A stretch of DNA of 49,115 nt from Klebsormidium nitens (taxonomy: Eukaryota; Streptophyta; Klebsormidiophyceae; Klebsormidiales; Klebsormidiaceae): NCBI GenBank assembly GCA_000708835.1, contig DF237582.1, positions 1-49,115 on the forward strand. Direction: 5' to 3'. A program made the translations under genes and the position numbers. Shown in pieces: positions 31,695 to 43,900 of the stretch. How positions within the stretch are numbered: position 1 is the first letter of the stretch; every line of letters starts with the position of its first letter. The notes beneath the pieces were generated by a model, which worked only from the letters and a program-made list of their open reading frames with translations, did not search any database and was not told where the DNA came from.

Positions 31695-34249
31695 TCAATC
31701 TCTTGCCAGACGGATGAGTGGTCCTACTGTCGTGGACACGGTAAAAGCCTTGCCAGAACCTAGCAGGTCGCGAAGGTGAAACCGCATCCCTAAGATGGAG
31801 TACCGCAGATTTTTGCGGCTCAGCTCCGTGTGCAGCATCTCGCGGTACTTGCGCCGGGACAAGTACCCAATCAGCTCCTTCCGGCCCTGCAGCAGCAGCT
31901 CAACCGTCAGCGCCGGCATCGCCACAAATGGCTTCAGCTCGATGAAACAGGCCGAGTGCATCCGCATTCTCGCATACCACAGAAAGAGCCCTCTCCGGGC
32001 TTATGACCTTCTTGGTAGGACGTTCGCAACCTGTGAATGGAACCCGGTGGCAAGTACGTGTGAGCGCTTGCATGGGATGCGCTGGATGCTCCGCGTCACC
32101 TGGACCACGCTCTTGACGAGAAGGCCCACGTTGGGGATGGCGAACCAGAAGGCGGTGCTATCCGCCAGCTGGCGCACCAGCAGGCCCGCCTGGAGGAGCA
32201 AAGACACATGGTACTCGCGCACAGGCGGCCGGCCTGGTCCAGACAGCAGCCGCCACTGTGTGCAGGAGAGCCGCAAGAGCGTGAGTAAGCGCACATACGA
32301 CAAGAGGCACCAGCGAGACACGGCAGCTGCAAAGGGGAGGACACTTGCTGGTGCCTGCTAAGCATGAGCCTCCAGAGGTCTCGGGCACGTCTCTTCCTTG
32401 CCTGGACAGGAGGCAGCACCTTACTGCAGGCCCCCAATCGAGTGCCCTGCCTGCAAAGTGGGCCATCCGAGTGGCCCTCTGCCGCCGCGCCGTGTCCGGT
32501 GAGCCCTCACCAGGAGTGCATGGCTGATGCCGACCTCCACATGGCCAGGAAGCACGCTCTCCAAGAACCAGTCAAAGACCACCACGTGTTCTGGGGGGCT
32601 CTTGGACGCCGCTTGCGCCTGCGCCTGGCGGACCTGCAACGGGAACGCGGCAGGGCCCAGTGTCAGGACAAGAGCCGGCATAAGGGCTGCATGTAGGTGC
32701 CCCTTGCAGCGGAAGAAGGGCTCAAAATTGCGGCCTCGCTGGGGCAGGAGAGGCAGTCACAGCGGTCAAAACGATCATCATAGATGTAATCAGCTGGACA
32801 CTTTTGATGTCCCTCCTGAACGCTTTGTGTCCTACTGCCAATTCGGCAAGAAACCACGAGTCTAGATACAAGTGCAAGCGATTCGGCCAGTCATGAGCAA
32901 GGGACCCGAGTAACGCTGCCAGTGAGCAGGTGTGATTCGAGAAAGACAAGCTCATCCAAGAAATATCATGTCCAGGACGTGCTGTGCCCGGAGTACTGAC
33001 TTGCGCAGTGTAGTCATCCCACAGCATGATGGCATAGTCGTCCCCGGAAGTGACCAGCTTGAACAGGCGGATCCGTCGCCGATGCTTGAGCACCTGAGAA
33101 GAGGATAGGCAGGCTAAGCAGGGGCTCCCTGGCACCAATTGTTGACCAGTAGACGAACCCCCCACTCCAAGCGTAGGCAAGTACAAGGAGTTCCATGAGA
33201 AGACTTTAAAGAACATGTCCCCTCGTTCTTTTTTAAGGTCAAGGATATTGGTCTACAATCTCGTTCGAAAAGCCCACTTACAGTTGAGAAACCCAGCAGG
33301 CGCCAAGACGACGACTCCTGAGCGGTAGCATGGAAGGGACAGCATGAGATGCGGTAAGCTGTTGACAACAAAGACTGCGGATCACTCCTAAACTGTGGCA
33401 CTGCTGTCGTTCCCTCCTCCCTACCTCGGCCTCCCTGTCCACATCGGTCCTGTTCTTCACAATGCTGTAGACCTGCGTCCTGAGGATGACCGGCAAGACA
33501 TCGACTTTCTGCAGCGCCCAAAGGGAAAGGGGTTAGGGCACTGAAAAGACAGCGGCCGCCAGGGGCAGGGGGCAACTCTTCCCATGCCGCTCTCTCTACA
33601 GGAAATGGTTGTCCAGATTAAGGAGGGCAGGTATCGCAGCACCGAGTGTCACTGCACACGCACATGCTCACGCAATTGGAAACATCGCATACAGGTCAAC
33701 AAGTCCTGAGTCACTTCAGCACTGGTTCCAGCAGCGGTTCAGAGCATCTGTCATGAAGTTTGTCAAGAAGTAGCTTACTTTTCGAACTTTTGGAAATTGA
33801 CTATGAAGCAATTGAATCGCTGCTAACACATCGCTCGGTTGCTCCTGAAGCTCTGTGGAGCCGTCCTCCCCATGACCGCCGAGCATGGCCCCTGGCTGCG
33901 GGGCACTTGCTCCCGCATCGCAGCATGCTGCTGCGTCGTTCTGAGAGTGGGTTGATGATACATCTGGGGTTGCTTCAAAACCCCTGCCTTGTTTCTCAGG
34001 CTGTGTGGCGCCACCACTCTGACGGGCGCTACCTATGTTGCTTGAGCTGGTGCCGTCAAACGGAACACCTCCTTGCTCGTGCAGGTCGTGCAAGGAGGTG
34101 CCCCTTGCTTCTTGTTGTGTCCCGCTGCTGCTCCTTTCCCTGGCCTGGTGCTCCTGCGTAAGCTTCAGGAACTTGTTGAAGTCAGGCCCCCCACCACCTG
34201 CGGTGGCCCGCTTGCCGCGCTGCCCCGGGCCAGCAGACAAGCCCTTCAT
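31695..34249 (-). CDS. STK19: STK19 homologue (winged-helix DNA-repair factor), 6 exons
   Basis: Minus-strand exons: 33779-34249, 33425-33508, 33001-33093, 32511-32633, 32100-32255, 31695-31886 (372 aa). The N-terminal 130 residues are low-complexity (Gly, Ser, Gln, Ala). From about aa 140 the protein follows human STK19 as I recall it: VLPVILRTQVYSIVKNRTDV, then RIRLFKLVTSGDDYAIM (residues 194-210), EHVVVFDWFLESVLPGHVEV, TAFWFAIPNVGLLVKSVVQ, SRRKYREMLHTEL, and RFHLRDLLGSGKAFTVSTTV near the end. STK19 was once called a kinase, but the family has three winged helices and no kinase motifs, and it acts in transcription-coupled nucleotide excision repair. No kinase motif is seen here either. A nuclear DNA-binding role is inferred from homology. 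All five introns are phase 0. A TAG lies in frame two codons before the ATG, fixing the start. The gene is divergent from the 1264-aa gene. Confidence 0.88.
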
Positions 34250-34860
34250 GCCGACCTACGTGATCACCACCGCAGCCTGCGCATCAGGAGCTCAACTGGC
34301 TCAAAATCCCAAAGAGAACATAGGCTCCGCCCTGGCCCCTTCAGCCTCGTGCTCCAGCTCCTCTTGCAACCTCGATCTGACATACCGTAATTTTAAAACT
34401 TACAAGATACATATCATGTGCGTCGTTGCAGGGATCATCCTCGCTGATTCGGCCCCAATTGCAGCATATTGCGGCTTTCCGATACAAAATCTACCGAAAT
34501 GACTTGCCCGGGAGCCGTCGCAATTCATACCAAAATTTGGCAGCAGGTGTGTGGCCGGGAGTCGCATATGATTGCGTTCTTGACTTGCATACTGAACAGA
34601 TTGTAAAAGCTGGTGGTACAAATTCAGGTCTAAACGGCGCGGCGGTGAAAGCACATGTGAAGAAATCAGGGCTATGAATGTGTGCAGCTCTGAACTTGGA
34701 AGACAGCACTACGGTAGCTGTTACTGTCACTGTCGCAAAACTATCAAAGCATTCTCCTTTTGTTAGTGTCTCTGCCCCGCCAAATAGGTGTAAATCACAC
34801 GCAAACACCTGAAGTCATCAAAGTCGCGACTCTGACAGTGGTTACGGGCTGTGGTTAGGA

Positions 34861-34921
34861 CAGTGACAGTGACGCTGACAGTGACGCCGACAGTGACGCC
34901 GACAGTGACATTGACAGTGAC
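34861..34921. repeat. 12-bp tandem repeat (CAGTGACGCCGA), about 5 copies
   Basis: Units of CAGTGACGCCGA and variants (CAGTGACGCTGA, CAGTGACATTGA) run head to tail. The hexamer CAGTGA/TCACTG also recurs at the element borders near 34719-34735, 35438-35465 and 35719-35728. Confidence 0.85.
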
Positions 34922-35181
34922 CGGGGCTTCACTGTGACATTAGGGTCATGTTGCAAACCTGTGACGGTTCGCGGCAATCGACTAGCGTTTTGTTAGGGTT
35001 ACGTCATTCTCTGCACAAAGGAAGATCAAAATGTGCAGCATAGTCGTCAAAAAGTTTTGATGGAAGCAACGACGAGAAGCAGCGCAAGCAGCGTGCTTGC
35101 AGCCAGATCATTTAGTTCTCTTAGAGCCGAAGATGCTGGAAAGCCCCTAGACAACCTTTCCAGCAGTAACGATGAACATAC

Positions 35182-35441
35182 CTGCTTCACCTTCTGCTTC
35201 ACCTTCCGCAGCTCCTCGTCGGCCCATGGAAAGATCTGGTTCGCAAGCCCTGGGTACTCATCCTGTGAGGGGAGCACCCGAGCACCCGACCACGTGGCAG
35301 GAAGTACCCCTTGCGATCGTCCTTGAACCCCGCCTGAACGAGCATGATCCCAACTGGAAGTTGATGCAGGTACGAAGTCCGGAAGTGGTCGTAGATCCAA
35401 CGGCCGAGCCGAGCACTCTCGGCTTCTTTGGCGCACAGTGA
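35182..35441 (-). pseudogene. Captured gene fragment inside the TIR element
   Basis: On the minus strand, about 35300-35437 encodes a protein-like stretch (ARLGRWIYDHFRTSYLHQLP, then VGIMLVQAGFKDDRKGYFLP). A 27-codon block follows at 35182-35262 (EYPGLANQIFPWADEELRKV), bounded by a CCCCTCACAG acceptor and a GTATGT donor. The two pieces are in different frames and only about 37 bases apart, too short for a normal intron, so the fragment is probably internally deleted. A long merged frame (35047-35640) covers the second piece. The parent gene is not recognised and is not in this window. Confidence 0.45.
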
Positions 35442-36022
35442 CATTAGGGTTCGTCACTGTCAGTGACAACCGGGCAGAGTCCTTTTGGTTTAGTGTATGT
35501 AGACACTTTCTCTGACCCGGTCCCCATCTGTACCGAGTCCGTACCGCATACTGTACGGTAAAAGCTGACAACTCTGACAAAGTTTTAATCGAAGGACCTG
35601 ATCTGACATTGTGGTTCCACGCGGATACCTTGAGAGCCAATGATCCCGCGTGTGAAACGTTTTCACACTATTTGAAGCCTGAGACACTAACAAAAGGAGA
35701 ATGCTTCGTCGTACTTGCGTCACTGTCAGCAGTATGGGGGCACTTCAACATGCAACATGGTCGTCAGTAGGTGGCCATCCCTGGGCCAGTTTTCATCCCT
35801 CGCAAGCGTTGCGTATTCTGCTTGACGTCAAAAGTCCTGCCTAGCAGTTGTGATTGATAGCGCAGCGCGGTGCTGAGTATCGTCTTTTTCCAAAGAGCAC
35901 CATAGCCTGGAGTCGGCCGTCCCTGTGTCAGATCCAATCCTGTCTGTCAGAAATGCAAACTATGGACTCAGCATAGACAGCATTGCAGGCGGCCCTCTGA
36001 GGGTCTGCACAAGGGTGTTCCC

Positions 36023-39000
36023 ATGAAGCCCCCATCGGGGCCCAAGCAGGAGGGATTGGCCAAGCCGGAGCTGACTGTCTCCCCTCCCGTCTCTCCCCCC
36101 GGCCATTCTGTGCGGCGTTCGCGCCAGTCGCAGGTTTCCCCACTGCAGGCCTCCCCTCACCTCCCACCAGGCTCCCGCAAGGGAGGGGTGCCGGGCGATG
36201 CCGAGCGCCCCCCCACCAAGAGCAAGGCTCCAGCTGCCGAGCTGGCGGAGGGGCCCAAGAAGGTACGGCAGCCCCTGCTGTTGAGCGCTGGCTCCAAGGG
36301 CAGCCCCCCGAAAGGACCAGAGCCCCTGCGGCGCGCCATTGCGGAGTGCACGTCCGGTGCGGGGAGCCGGGGCGTGGCGGCGGACCGCGTGCTGCAGGAG
36401 TACCTGAGCCAGGCCGCCACGTGCGACCTGGCGTACGATTTGCTGCTGGAGCATGCGCGCACCGAGGTGGCGCGCAGCCCGGGCGTGGTCCTGGCCACCA
36501 TCCGCCTCCTCAAGCGCATCCTTTTCCGCTACCTGCCCAGTGCGGGCACGCTGGAGGCCATCGACGCCTTCTGTGCGCAGCTCATGGCAGAACTGAATGA
36601 GGCTGCAGCGGCCAGGCACACGCTCTCGGGGCTGGGCCCCCTCCTGGGCCCCAGGTCAGAGGTGGCGGTTAGCCCCCTCGGTGGCTTCTGCAAGGACTCT
36701 GCAGCGGTGGTCCGGTCACTGGCGTTTTTGAGGGCGTTTGTGGCGCGGCAAGTGGGGCCCATCAGCAGTACCCAGAGGCTGCCGCGTGGCGGGGAGGTGG
36801 CGGGCGAGTCGCGTGGCAAGGGCAGGGCAAAGGTTTCCGAGGCAGCACGGCATGAGGCGGTGCCCGTGGGGCCCGAACACAAGAAGGTTGGGGCGCAGGA
36901 GGCGAGGGACTTCCTGGAGGAGGACGTGTTCAGCTGGCGGTGGATCCTGCGGCCCAGCGCGAAGGGCGGGAAGAAGCAGCCCGCGTGGGCGCCGTCGCCG
37001 GTGCTGCTGGGGAGGTGAGCGCGGGAGGCGGAGGCATGAGGGAGATGCCGCTATGCTTGCGGAGACACTTGTGCAGCTTCTGAGGGAGTGCGACAAGTCC
37101 TGGCATTCCCTGAACTGTTTGCAGCCTACTCCGTGGCAAGCCCCTCATGGCCCGAGTTCTGCAGCGTGACTGTAAGAACGGCCCGTCGCCAGACCAGCTG
37201 CATCAATGTCTTTCGACGGCCTCTCATGCCCCTCCCTGTTCTCCCTGCAGTGGGGGCCTGTCCCGCCCCATACCCCGTCCCGTGCGCACCCTGACTGACT
37301 CGGGTGCGGCTGCCCTGCTCCTCCAATCCACGCCCCTTCCCCAGAGCGTGAGCAGCGAGGTTCGCGCTGGCCCCAAAGCTCAGCTGGCGTCCGACGTCCC
37401 TGCTTTGAATCAGGCCTCCCCCCTCGACCCCGACACCCGCAGGCAGACCTCTGCCGCCTTGCCCGCTGCGGACGCTGCGCTGCTGCAGTCACACATCCGC
37501 ACCATTGCGGCCGCCAAGCGGCGGCCCGAGATGGGGCCGAGGAGCAGCGTCGAGCTGCTGAAAGGCACTCCGGCCAAGCGTCGCACGCGCCCCTTGTTCC
37601 ACTACCGGCCATACGCAGAGCAGCAGGCCCTCCGGCTGAGCGATGCTGAGATGGCGGACGTGCTGGCCGCCGTGTGTGCGGACTCTGCGCCCCAGGGGAA
37701 GGGCCCTGCGCCGCCCGACCCTGGCGTAGGGTCCCCGGCGGATGTGGCGGGCAGCGTGCTGATCAAGCTGCTGCTGGACCTGTACTGCGCGGGGCCCAGC
37801 CTGGCGGGGCCGCTCACGCTGCGCCTCCTGCTGGAGATGCTGGCTGCTGCAGCGCCCGCGGTGCGCTGCCGCGCGTTCGACCTGGTGCTCAACCTGGGGG
37901 TACACGCGCACCTCATCGACCCGGCTGCCATGCACCCGGACGACGCCCCACCGCCGCCGCACGATGCCAGTTCTCCCGCCAGGCCCGGGCAGGCGAACGG
38001 CGCAGGGGGCCGCGCTGCGGTGGCGCAGTTTGAGGAGTGGGCGGTGGCGCTGGTGCGCGAGATGCTGCTGGCGCTGGTGCAGGCGGGGGAGCGGGAGGAG
38101 GCGGTGTGGGTGGCGGGCCTGAGCTGCCTGCTGTACTATGCCGCGGATCAGGGCCACATTTGTCGCCCCAAGGTGGACGGCCTCGATGTGCGGATCCCGG
38201 CGGCCCTGCTGGCCATGAGCCGGCGCCACTGCTGGGCCGATGGCGTGCACACCGCCCTGGTGCGCCTGGCTGTCAACCTGCTGTACGACGGGGGGAAGGG
38301 CACGGGCGGGAAGCGCTCGGAGGGCGGCCTGAACGGGGTCACTGCGGAGGGGCGGCGCGCGCCCACGCTGGACGTAAAGCGGCTGGAGGCACTGGGCGGA
38401 GTCGCGTGGGTGTGCCACGAGTACGCGGAAGGGCGCTCCAGGGAGGTGCGCCGGAACATGTTTGCGGTGCTGTTCGACTTGGCGGTGCTGCGGTACAGCC
38501 AGCAGTGTGCAGACGAGCGGCGCGCTCCGCCGGGCGAAGAGGAGGTGTGCGCAGTGGCCGCCGCGCTGGGCCTGGCCGACGCGCCGGAGGCGGTGGTGCT
38601 GGGCTTCAAGCTGGGCCTGCCAGGGACGGCCGACGCAGTGCGGCAGGCCATCATGGCCGCCATGCAGCGGGACGTCACCTCCGGCCGGCTCAACTCAGAG
38701 GTGAGGCAGGACGTGGGGAAGCATGAGGAGTTTGCTGTGCTTCTTGCTAGTAACGACGACAAAGCAACTCGTGGGTGTTGTTACATTGGCGACATAGTAG
38801 CCGCTTTGTTAAAAGTTGGACAAACTTCTGAGGGGCGCTCGAACGTCCGCCTTTCTTTCCTACGAATATCGTGTCGTCCCCCCGTCCAGCCTGTTTTGTC
38901 CGCTCGTCCCGCGAAGGTCGGTCCCCTTCTTACTCCTCCCTCTCTGCGCCCCCCCTTTCTCCTGCAGCTCCTCGCTGCGGTCACCTCCACTTTGGACGAC

Positions 39001-40942
39001 CTCGCGCTGAGCAGTGCCCGCCCGTCCGCGGCCTTCGCCCCCCAGCTGGCCATCACCGCCGCATCGGACCCTCTCCTCGCACCTTCCGGCTCCGCTCGCT
39101 CCTCCCCCTCCCGCTCGTCCCTGGGCGCGAGCGTCGCTTCCGAGGCCGCGGGCCAGCCGCTGGCGCCCCCCTGGAGACGGCTTAGCCAGGGCAGCGCTCC
39201 CAGCAGCGACCCTGAGGCGCTGGCCACGGCGTGGGCTACCCTGCGCGCGCTCCTACTCTCGCCCCGCGAATCCGACCGCATCCACGGCCGCTGCTGGCTG
39301 ACGGAGCTCCTAAGTGGGGGAGCAGGCACACGAGAGGCGGCCGGCCTGCGACCACTAAAGGGGTCTCCCGCGGAACGCCTGAGCGCCACGCTGCGGGCGA
39401 GCCTGGAGCGGCGCCAGCGGCAGCATCGCCCCTCCTCGTCCGGCGACCCTGGCGGGCAGGCGAGCCCCGGGCCAGAGAGCGGCGCCGAAGAGGAGGCGTG
39501 GGCGGGGGTGCAGCTGCTGGGCGAGCTGCTGCAGTGCCCCGAGCGCGAGGTGCAGGCGGTGTTCTTCGAGGTGGTGGACCGCGCGCTGCTGGCGGCCGAG
39601 ACGGACGGCGCTGCGGCGAACCCCGAGCAGGCGGCGGAGGGGGCCGTGGCCCTGCTGAGTGCGGCGTGCCAGCTGGTGGTGGAGGCCAACAGCGCAGACA
39701 CGCCCACCGTGCTGCGGGTACGCGCTGCCCAGCAAGCAATGGCCAAGCGGGGGGGCCCCGTGTGGGGCTCTCCTTGTCCCATGATGCGGTCTGCCCTGAC
39801 AGAGTCTCTGGATTGCACTGCCCCACTGCCTGTCCTTGATTCCTCCATCAGAGCTGAACATCCGACAACAACTCGAGCCAACCTGCTCCCTGTCCATCCG
39901 CAGATGTGCCACCTCCTGTTCCGCCAGTTGTGCGCGCGCAGGCCCCTCCCACTTCCCCGCGACTCCCCTCTGGAGGGTCCCCTTCCCGCCCTCCTCTTGG
40001 CTGGCCGCCTGCTGGCGTCGCCCCGCCTCCTCGCGCGCCTGCCTGTCGCCCTCCTGCAGTGGCCCCTCCTGCGCCTGCCGGCCACCCCCGTCGAAGGGAT
40101 CGCGCTCACCGCCGCTGTCGGCAGCCGGGGCGGCAGCGGCCCGGGGAGCAGCCTCAGCGACGTCAGGGCTGCCATGCTGCTGCTGCTCATCAGCAGGTGA
40201 GGCCACGCGGCGCAAAAATGCAACCTGTGGATTCGTTGGAGGAGACGGCCGAGATCGCTTGACGGTCATTCTTGCAAAATTAGGAGGCGGGGAAGGGCTC
40301 TCACCCGACTCGTTGCCGCCTCTAGTACCGTGGACACGAGCACGCTGCCTGCATGCATATTGTGGGGAGTGTATGAGGGCGTTCTCCTGCTCCTCTCCCA
40401 CGTGTCTGCTCGCTCTGCTACCCCGCTGTCAGGTGCGAGGAGAGCGTGGCGGCGTTCCAGGCGGTGGGCGGGGCCTTCTTCGAGGCGGTCCTGGACGACC
40501 CCGACCCGCGGCTGGCGCTCTACGTCAGCACGTTCCTGCTGCGCCGCATGGCCCGCCAGCAGCCCGACGGGTACCGCACCGCACTGCAGCGCCTCGTCTT
40601 CCACGCCCAGCAGGTCAGCCCGCCGGCTGGCGTCTGGACCTGGCTCTGCCTGCTTGATATATGCCGGGTGCTGACTGACCGCTGCAGAAGTCGCCCGGGG
40701 TGGGCGCTCGGTCGTGGGCGGCAAAGAGTCGTCTCCTTCGTGCCCTTGGCGGCTACTGTGTCTGTGCTGATTGTGCCCGTGTGCTGCTGATGCGGCCCCC
40801 GTGTCTTTGGCAGAGCAACAACGAGAAGCTGCTCGAGAACCCGTACCTCCAGATCCGGGGACTTCTGCGGGAGCAAGCACAAGCTGAGGCTGAGGGGGTG
40901 CCAACGGAACGGTTTGATACGGAGACTGACGCAGAGGCTTGA
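36023..40942 (+). CDS. Large conserved plant protein (Arabidopsis AT3G12590-like), 6 exons
   Basis: Exons: 36023-37014, 37251-38700, 38968-39717, 39904-40196, 40433-40613, 40814-40942 (1264 aa). The N-terminus (aa 1-95) is Pro/Ser/Lys-rich and disordered. The block PEPLRRAIAECTSG through ATCDLAYDLLLEHARTEV and LATIRLLKRILFRYLPS (about aa 99-185) matches a plant-wide family of about 1,100-1,200 residues that I recall as AT3G12590-like. The C-terminus agrees as well: ALYVSTFLLRRMARQQPDGY, then SNNEKLLENPYLQIRGLL. The middle is helical, Ala/Leu-rich and armadillo/HEAT-like in texture, with disordered Ser/Pro/Gly linkers. No catalytic motif is seen, so a scaffold role is only a guess. Exons are very GC-rich, which produces long antisense frames (one of 480 codons at 38781-40223) that I judge to be shadows. 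The final intron/exon frame closes exactly. Confidence 0.88.
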
Positions 40943-43900
40943 CAGACTGATTCCTGGTTAGCCGTAGAGACCGGGCCAGCCAGCCGCGCTGGTCCAATGT
41001 CCAAGGTACGCAGATTGGGCCTCTCCAGGAGCAGGAGTTTCAAATATGATTGCAAGTTGTGGTCTTCAGCCTGCTCTCGTGACAGCATCCCCACTGTGAC
41101 CACTGGGCGAACTACTACTTTCAAGCTGTGGCGTTCTCTGAGCAGTGGCTCCACTTATGCAGCTCAATTTCCACACACGGTGCTGCAATTTGAAAGATTA
41201 ACAGAGCTATCTTGTTTTGATGACCTCAGCGGTTACGTCTTTCTCTGCCATGCAGCAGCATGTTTGATTACAATGATTTACGATCTTGTGCCAGCCAAGG
41301 CCCAGAACTAGTGACTGTTGAATGGGTCACGTGCCATCGAATCATGGATATTGTTTGGTGCACCGGCGGCCTGATTGTGTCTCAGGGGCTTTGCCACTGA
41401 GCGTCTTGCAAGTTGCAACCTTGGTCGAACCGTACTTGTGCTGCGCGATCGGGAATGGCCCGCCGCAATTCGTCCCTAGCTTGCATACTATGATATAGAG
41501 GAGTCTCGTCGGGCTTCGATTAACTTAGATACTAGACATCCCAAAAATATACGTACTGTATATATTTGGGTGTCGGCATACTACATGCACATGCACAATC
41601 ACGCATCAAGTACGTACATACCTATCATGATCCAAGATGGATGATAATCTTGCCGGAACATCTTATCTATAGCCGAATTGCCGCACGTAGGGATCAATCG
41701 ACGTACGAAGATCAAGAAAAGTTCCTACGAACTTGATTCTAGCGGGATGAGAATATTCTATGCCATTCACTTGCAAGACCGCACGCTCGCGTAGCACGAC
41801 GGCAAACCGAGTCGGAATTCGCTCGTCTTGATCCTTGGAGACCGCCCGGCAATGTTCAATGCGAGGCGTGTCAATCAGAGGTAGTAGATTGAAAGACATC
41901 TTTATTGAGTCGGAGAGAGCTACTAGGGCCGAACACAGAGCTAAGAGGGGGTGCTGGATCATCAAGGCTTGGCGGTGGCAGCGGCACGGCAGCGGCCTTA
42001 CCGGGGCTCCGCGGGCAAGGCTTACTGATGGATGGAATATGATGGTGGCGGCCACTTGAACCTTCAGGCTCTGCATCGGAACCGTTGCAGAAACGGTCGC
42101 CGCAAGCCAGTGATGGGGCTAATGTTGCACGGGTTGCGAAGCGGCTACTAAGTACGCTGTTCATTCGCCTAGCGACATTCTCATTACTGCACCCGTTAAG
42201 AACGCGGTTTTGATGGGCGCCTCCACAAAAGTATGCATCGGGCTCATATGCTCGACGTGCAGCATCTTTGAGAGTCGGCAATGAGATCCAGATTAGATTC
42301 AAGGCGTCTTCTGAACGAGCTCGACGGTTTGTTGCTTCACCCTGTCGTCAGCCTATCCCCAGTCGGTCTACCGTCAGCAGCGGTCTCCCTAAACAACAGT
42401 CATTCATCGGCTCACTATTGATCGGCGCGTGTAGTCACTCCGATAGTCTTATAGTCGTGCCACGTGGGTCTATCCACGTTTGCTCGATCATTCCGGCTAG
42501 TTCAAGAGGCGTACCACTACAGCGAGGATCGGGAGCGAAAAGTGACGTTTTCATGAGATGCCGTGGCACTGAGTCTCATAACGACTTCGACTTTGAGTGG
42601 GCTGTGAGTCTTAGTTAAGGAAATTGTTACTGCACCCGCCCGCGTTTTCAAAGCTCGAGGAGTCGTCGATGAAGTTCTTACTTTCAACTTTCACGGTTCG
42701 AGAGTTCAAGAGAGTATAAACTCTAATCTGGATGGTCGAAAGTCTTTCGACGTTAGATCTGACTGACGGGGAAGTACCGTCTGACGTCCGGCGAAATACG
42801 CGCTAGCATCAAATTTCGACCGACGACCAATATAGCGCAAGGTATTGTACGCGAGCAGTATCATCGTGCGCTGGGCGCCGCGAGGAGGCGATCCAACGGT
42901 CTACCATGATCGCCAGCATTCTGGAAGACGCCAGGCGTGAGGTACCTAGCTTGGACTGTTACGGACATACATACCCATGGATATGTAGCAGTGCTATGTA
43001 CATTCAATATACAGGGAAGTTGTAATAACAATATTCATTTTTTAAGTAGCGGAGGACTTTGGCCGCTAGGCCAATGTCCCACGCCTCTCACAAAGTTAAT
43101 CGGCTTATTGCGTCCTGGGCGTTCCAATTTCCGACACCCTTAATTTCAAGTTTGTATGCCCGACGACAATTGTTACCTTATGTTGATTCTCTTTTGGATT
43201 TGATCAAGTTGTCAACCTTATTTTCCTCGTCTACTAGGCTAGTTAGTTCGGTTCATGTTTGCTAGCAACTTCGACTTCCGAACATGCATGTACCATTGTA
43301 AGTGATTAATTGATTGATTGATTGCGAGAAATGCAGGCTTTGGTCCGCGACATGCGTTGGCTACTAGGCTAAAATGTCAACGTTACATCTTGTTGAGAAC
43401 TAGCTGCATGGCTAAAATCATGGCAAACTCATGGCTAAAATCTATCGAAATTACGAATTTCGTTGCATAAAAAAGCTTTGAGCCGAGATTATTGTGTCGG
43501 ATGCCGGGTCGAAATCATGCATGCATGTCGGATGAGAAAATTCCCATCCTGGGCCGTTTATAGAATTACACTGAATTGCTGCACCTGTTTGTTTTGCATG
43601 TACAAATATTTTGTAGGTCAATTACTATGTCATGACATCTTTGATTGCAATTTATTTCATGAGCTGTGTGAAAGAAAATAGTCGAAAATTGTAGGAAATT
43701 TTATAACAAACGCAGTACCTGTATCGTAAGTTTATTATGCGCGATAGACATACTGCGTTTCTTACTACTTTCAATTTGTCGATATTAAATTAAGTGGAAG
43801 AGTTTGACTCAACTGTATTCAAGATTAACTGTATTCAAGATTGACAAAAAAATTCAAAATCAAAAGTATTGCACATGACATCTTAAGGAAAATGTTTTCA

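Larger units (their letters stand above)
34747..35706. mobile_element. TIR element (~960 bp) carrying a host-like gene fragment
   Basis: A perfect 26-bp inverted repeat, AAGCATTCTCC through GTTAGTGTCTC, lies at 34747-34772 and 35681-35706. Looser symmetry (CACTGTC/GACAGTG) continues about 20 bases outward. Inside are a 12-bp tandem repeat and, on the minus strand, pieces of coding sequence with splice-like borders (see pseudogene entry). There is no transposase. The arrangement resembles a nonautonomous element that has captured gene sequence (Pack-type). No target duplication was confirmed. Confidence 0.6.
34250..36022. promoter_or_regulatory. Divergent upstream region of STK19 and the 1264-aa protein gene
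   Basis: This 1.77-kb spacer is occupied for more than half its length by a TIR element (34747-35706) and a 12-bp tandem repeat. The sequence next to each gene probably holds its promoter and leader. No TATA box could be assigned confidently. Confidence 0.4.

Noticed and set aside
37489-38418. 309-codon minus-strand frame
   Set aside because: Antisense shadow of exon 2 of the same gene. It is His/Arg/Gln-rich and without recognisable motifs.
38701-38967. Reading straight through 38701-38967 as coding
   Set aside because: The frame is open, but GAG|GTGAGG and a pyrimidine-rich CTCCTGCAG acceptor frame it exactly, and the retained peptide is unlike the neighbouring helical sequence. Treated as an intron.
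38781-40223. 480-codon open frame on the minus strand
   Set aside because: It lies entirely opposite the GC-rich exons of the 1264-aa gene, which matches a plant family at both ends. The antisense peptide is Arg/Ala/Ser-biased low complexity, typical of a shadow frame.
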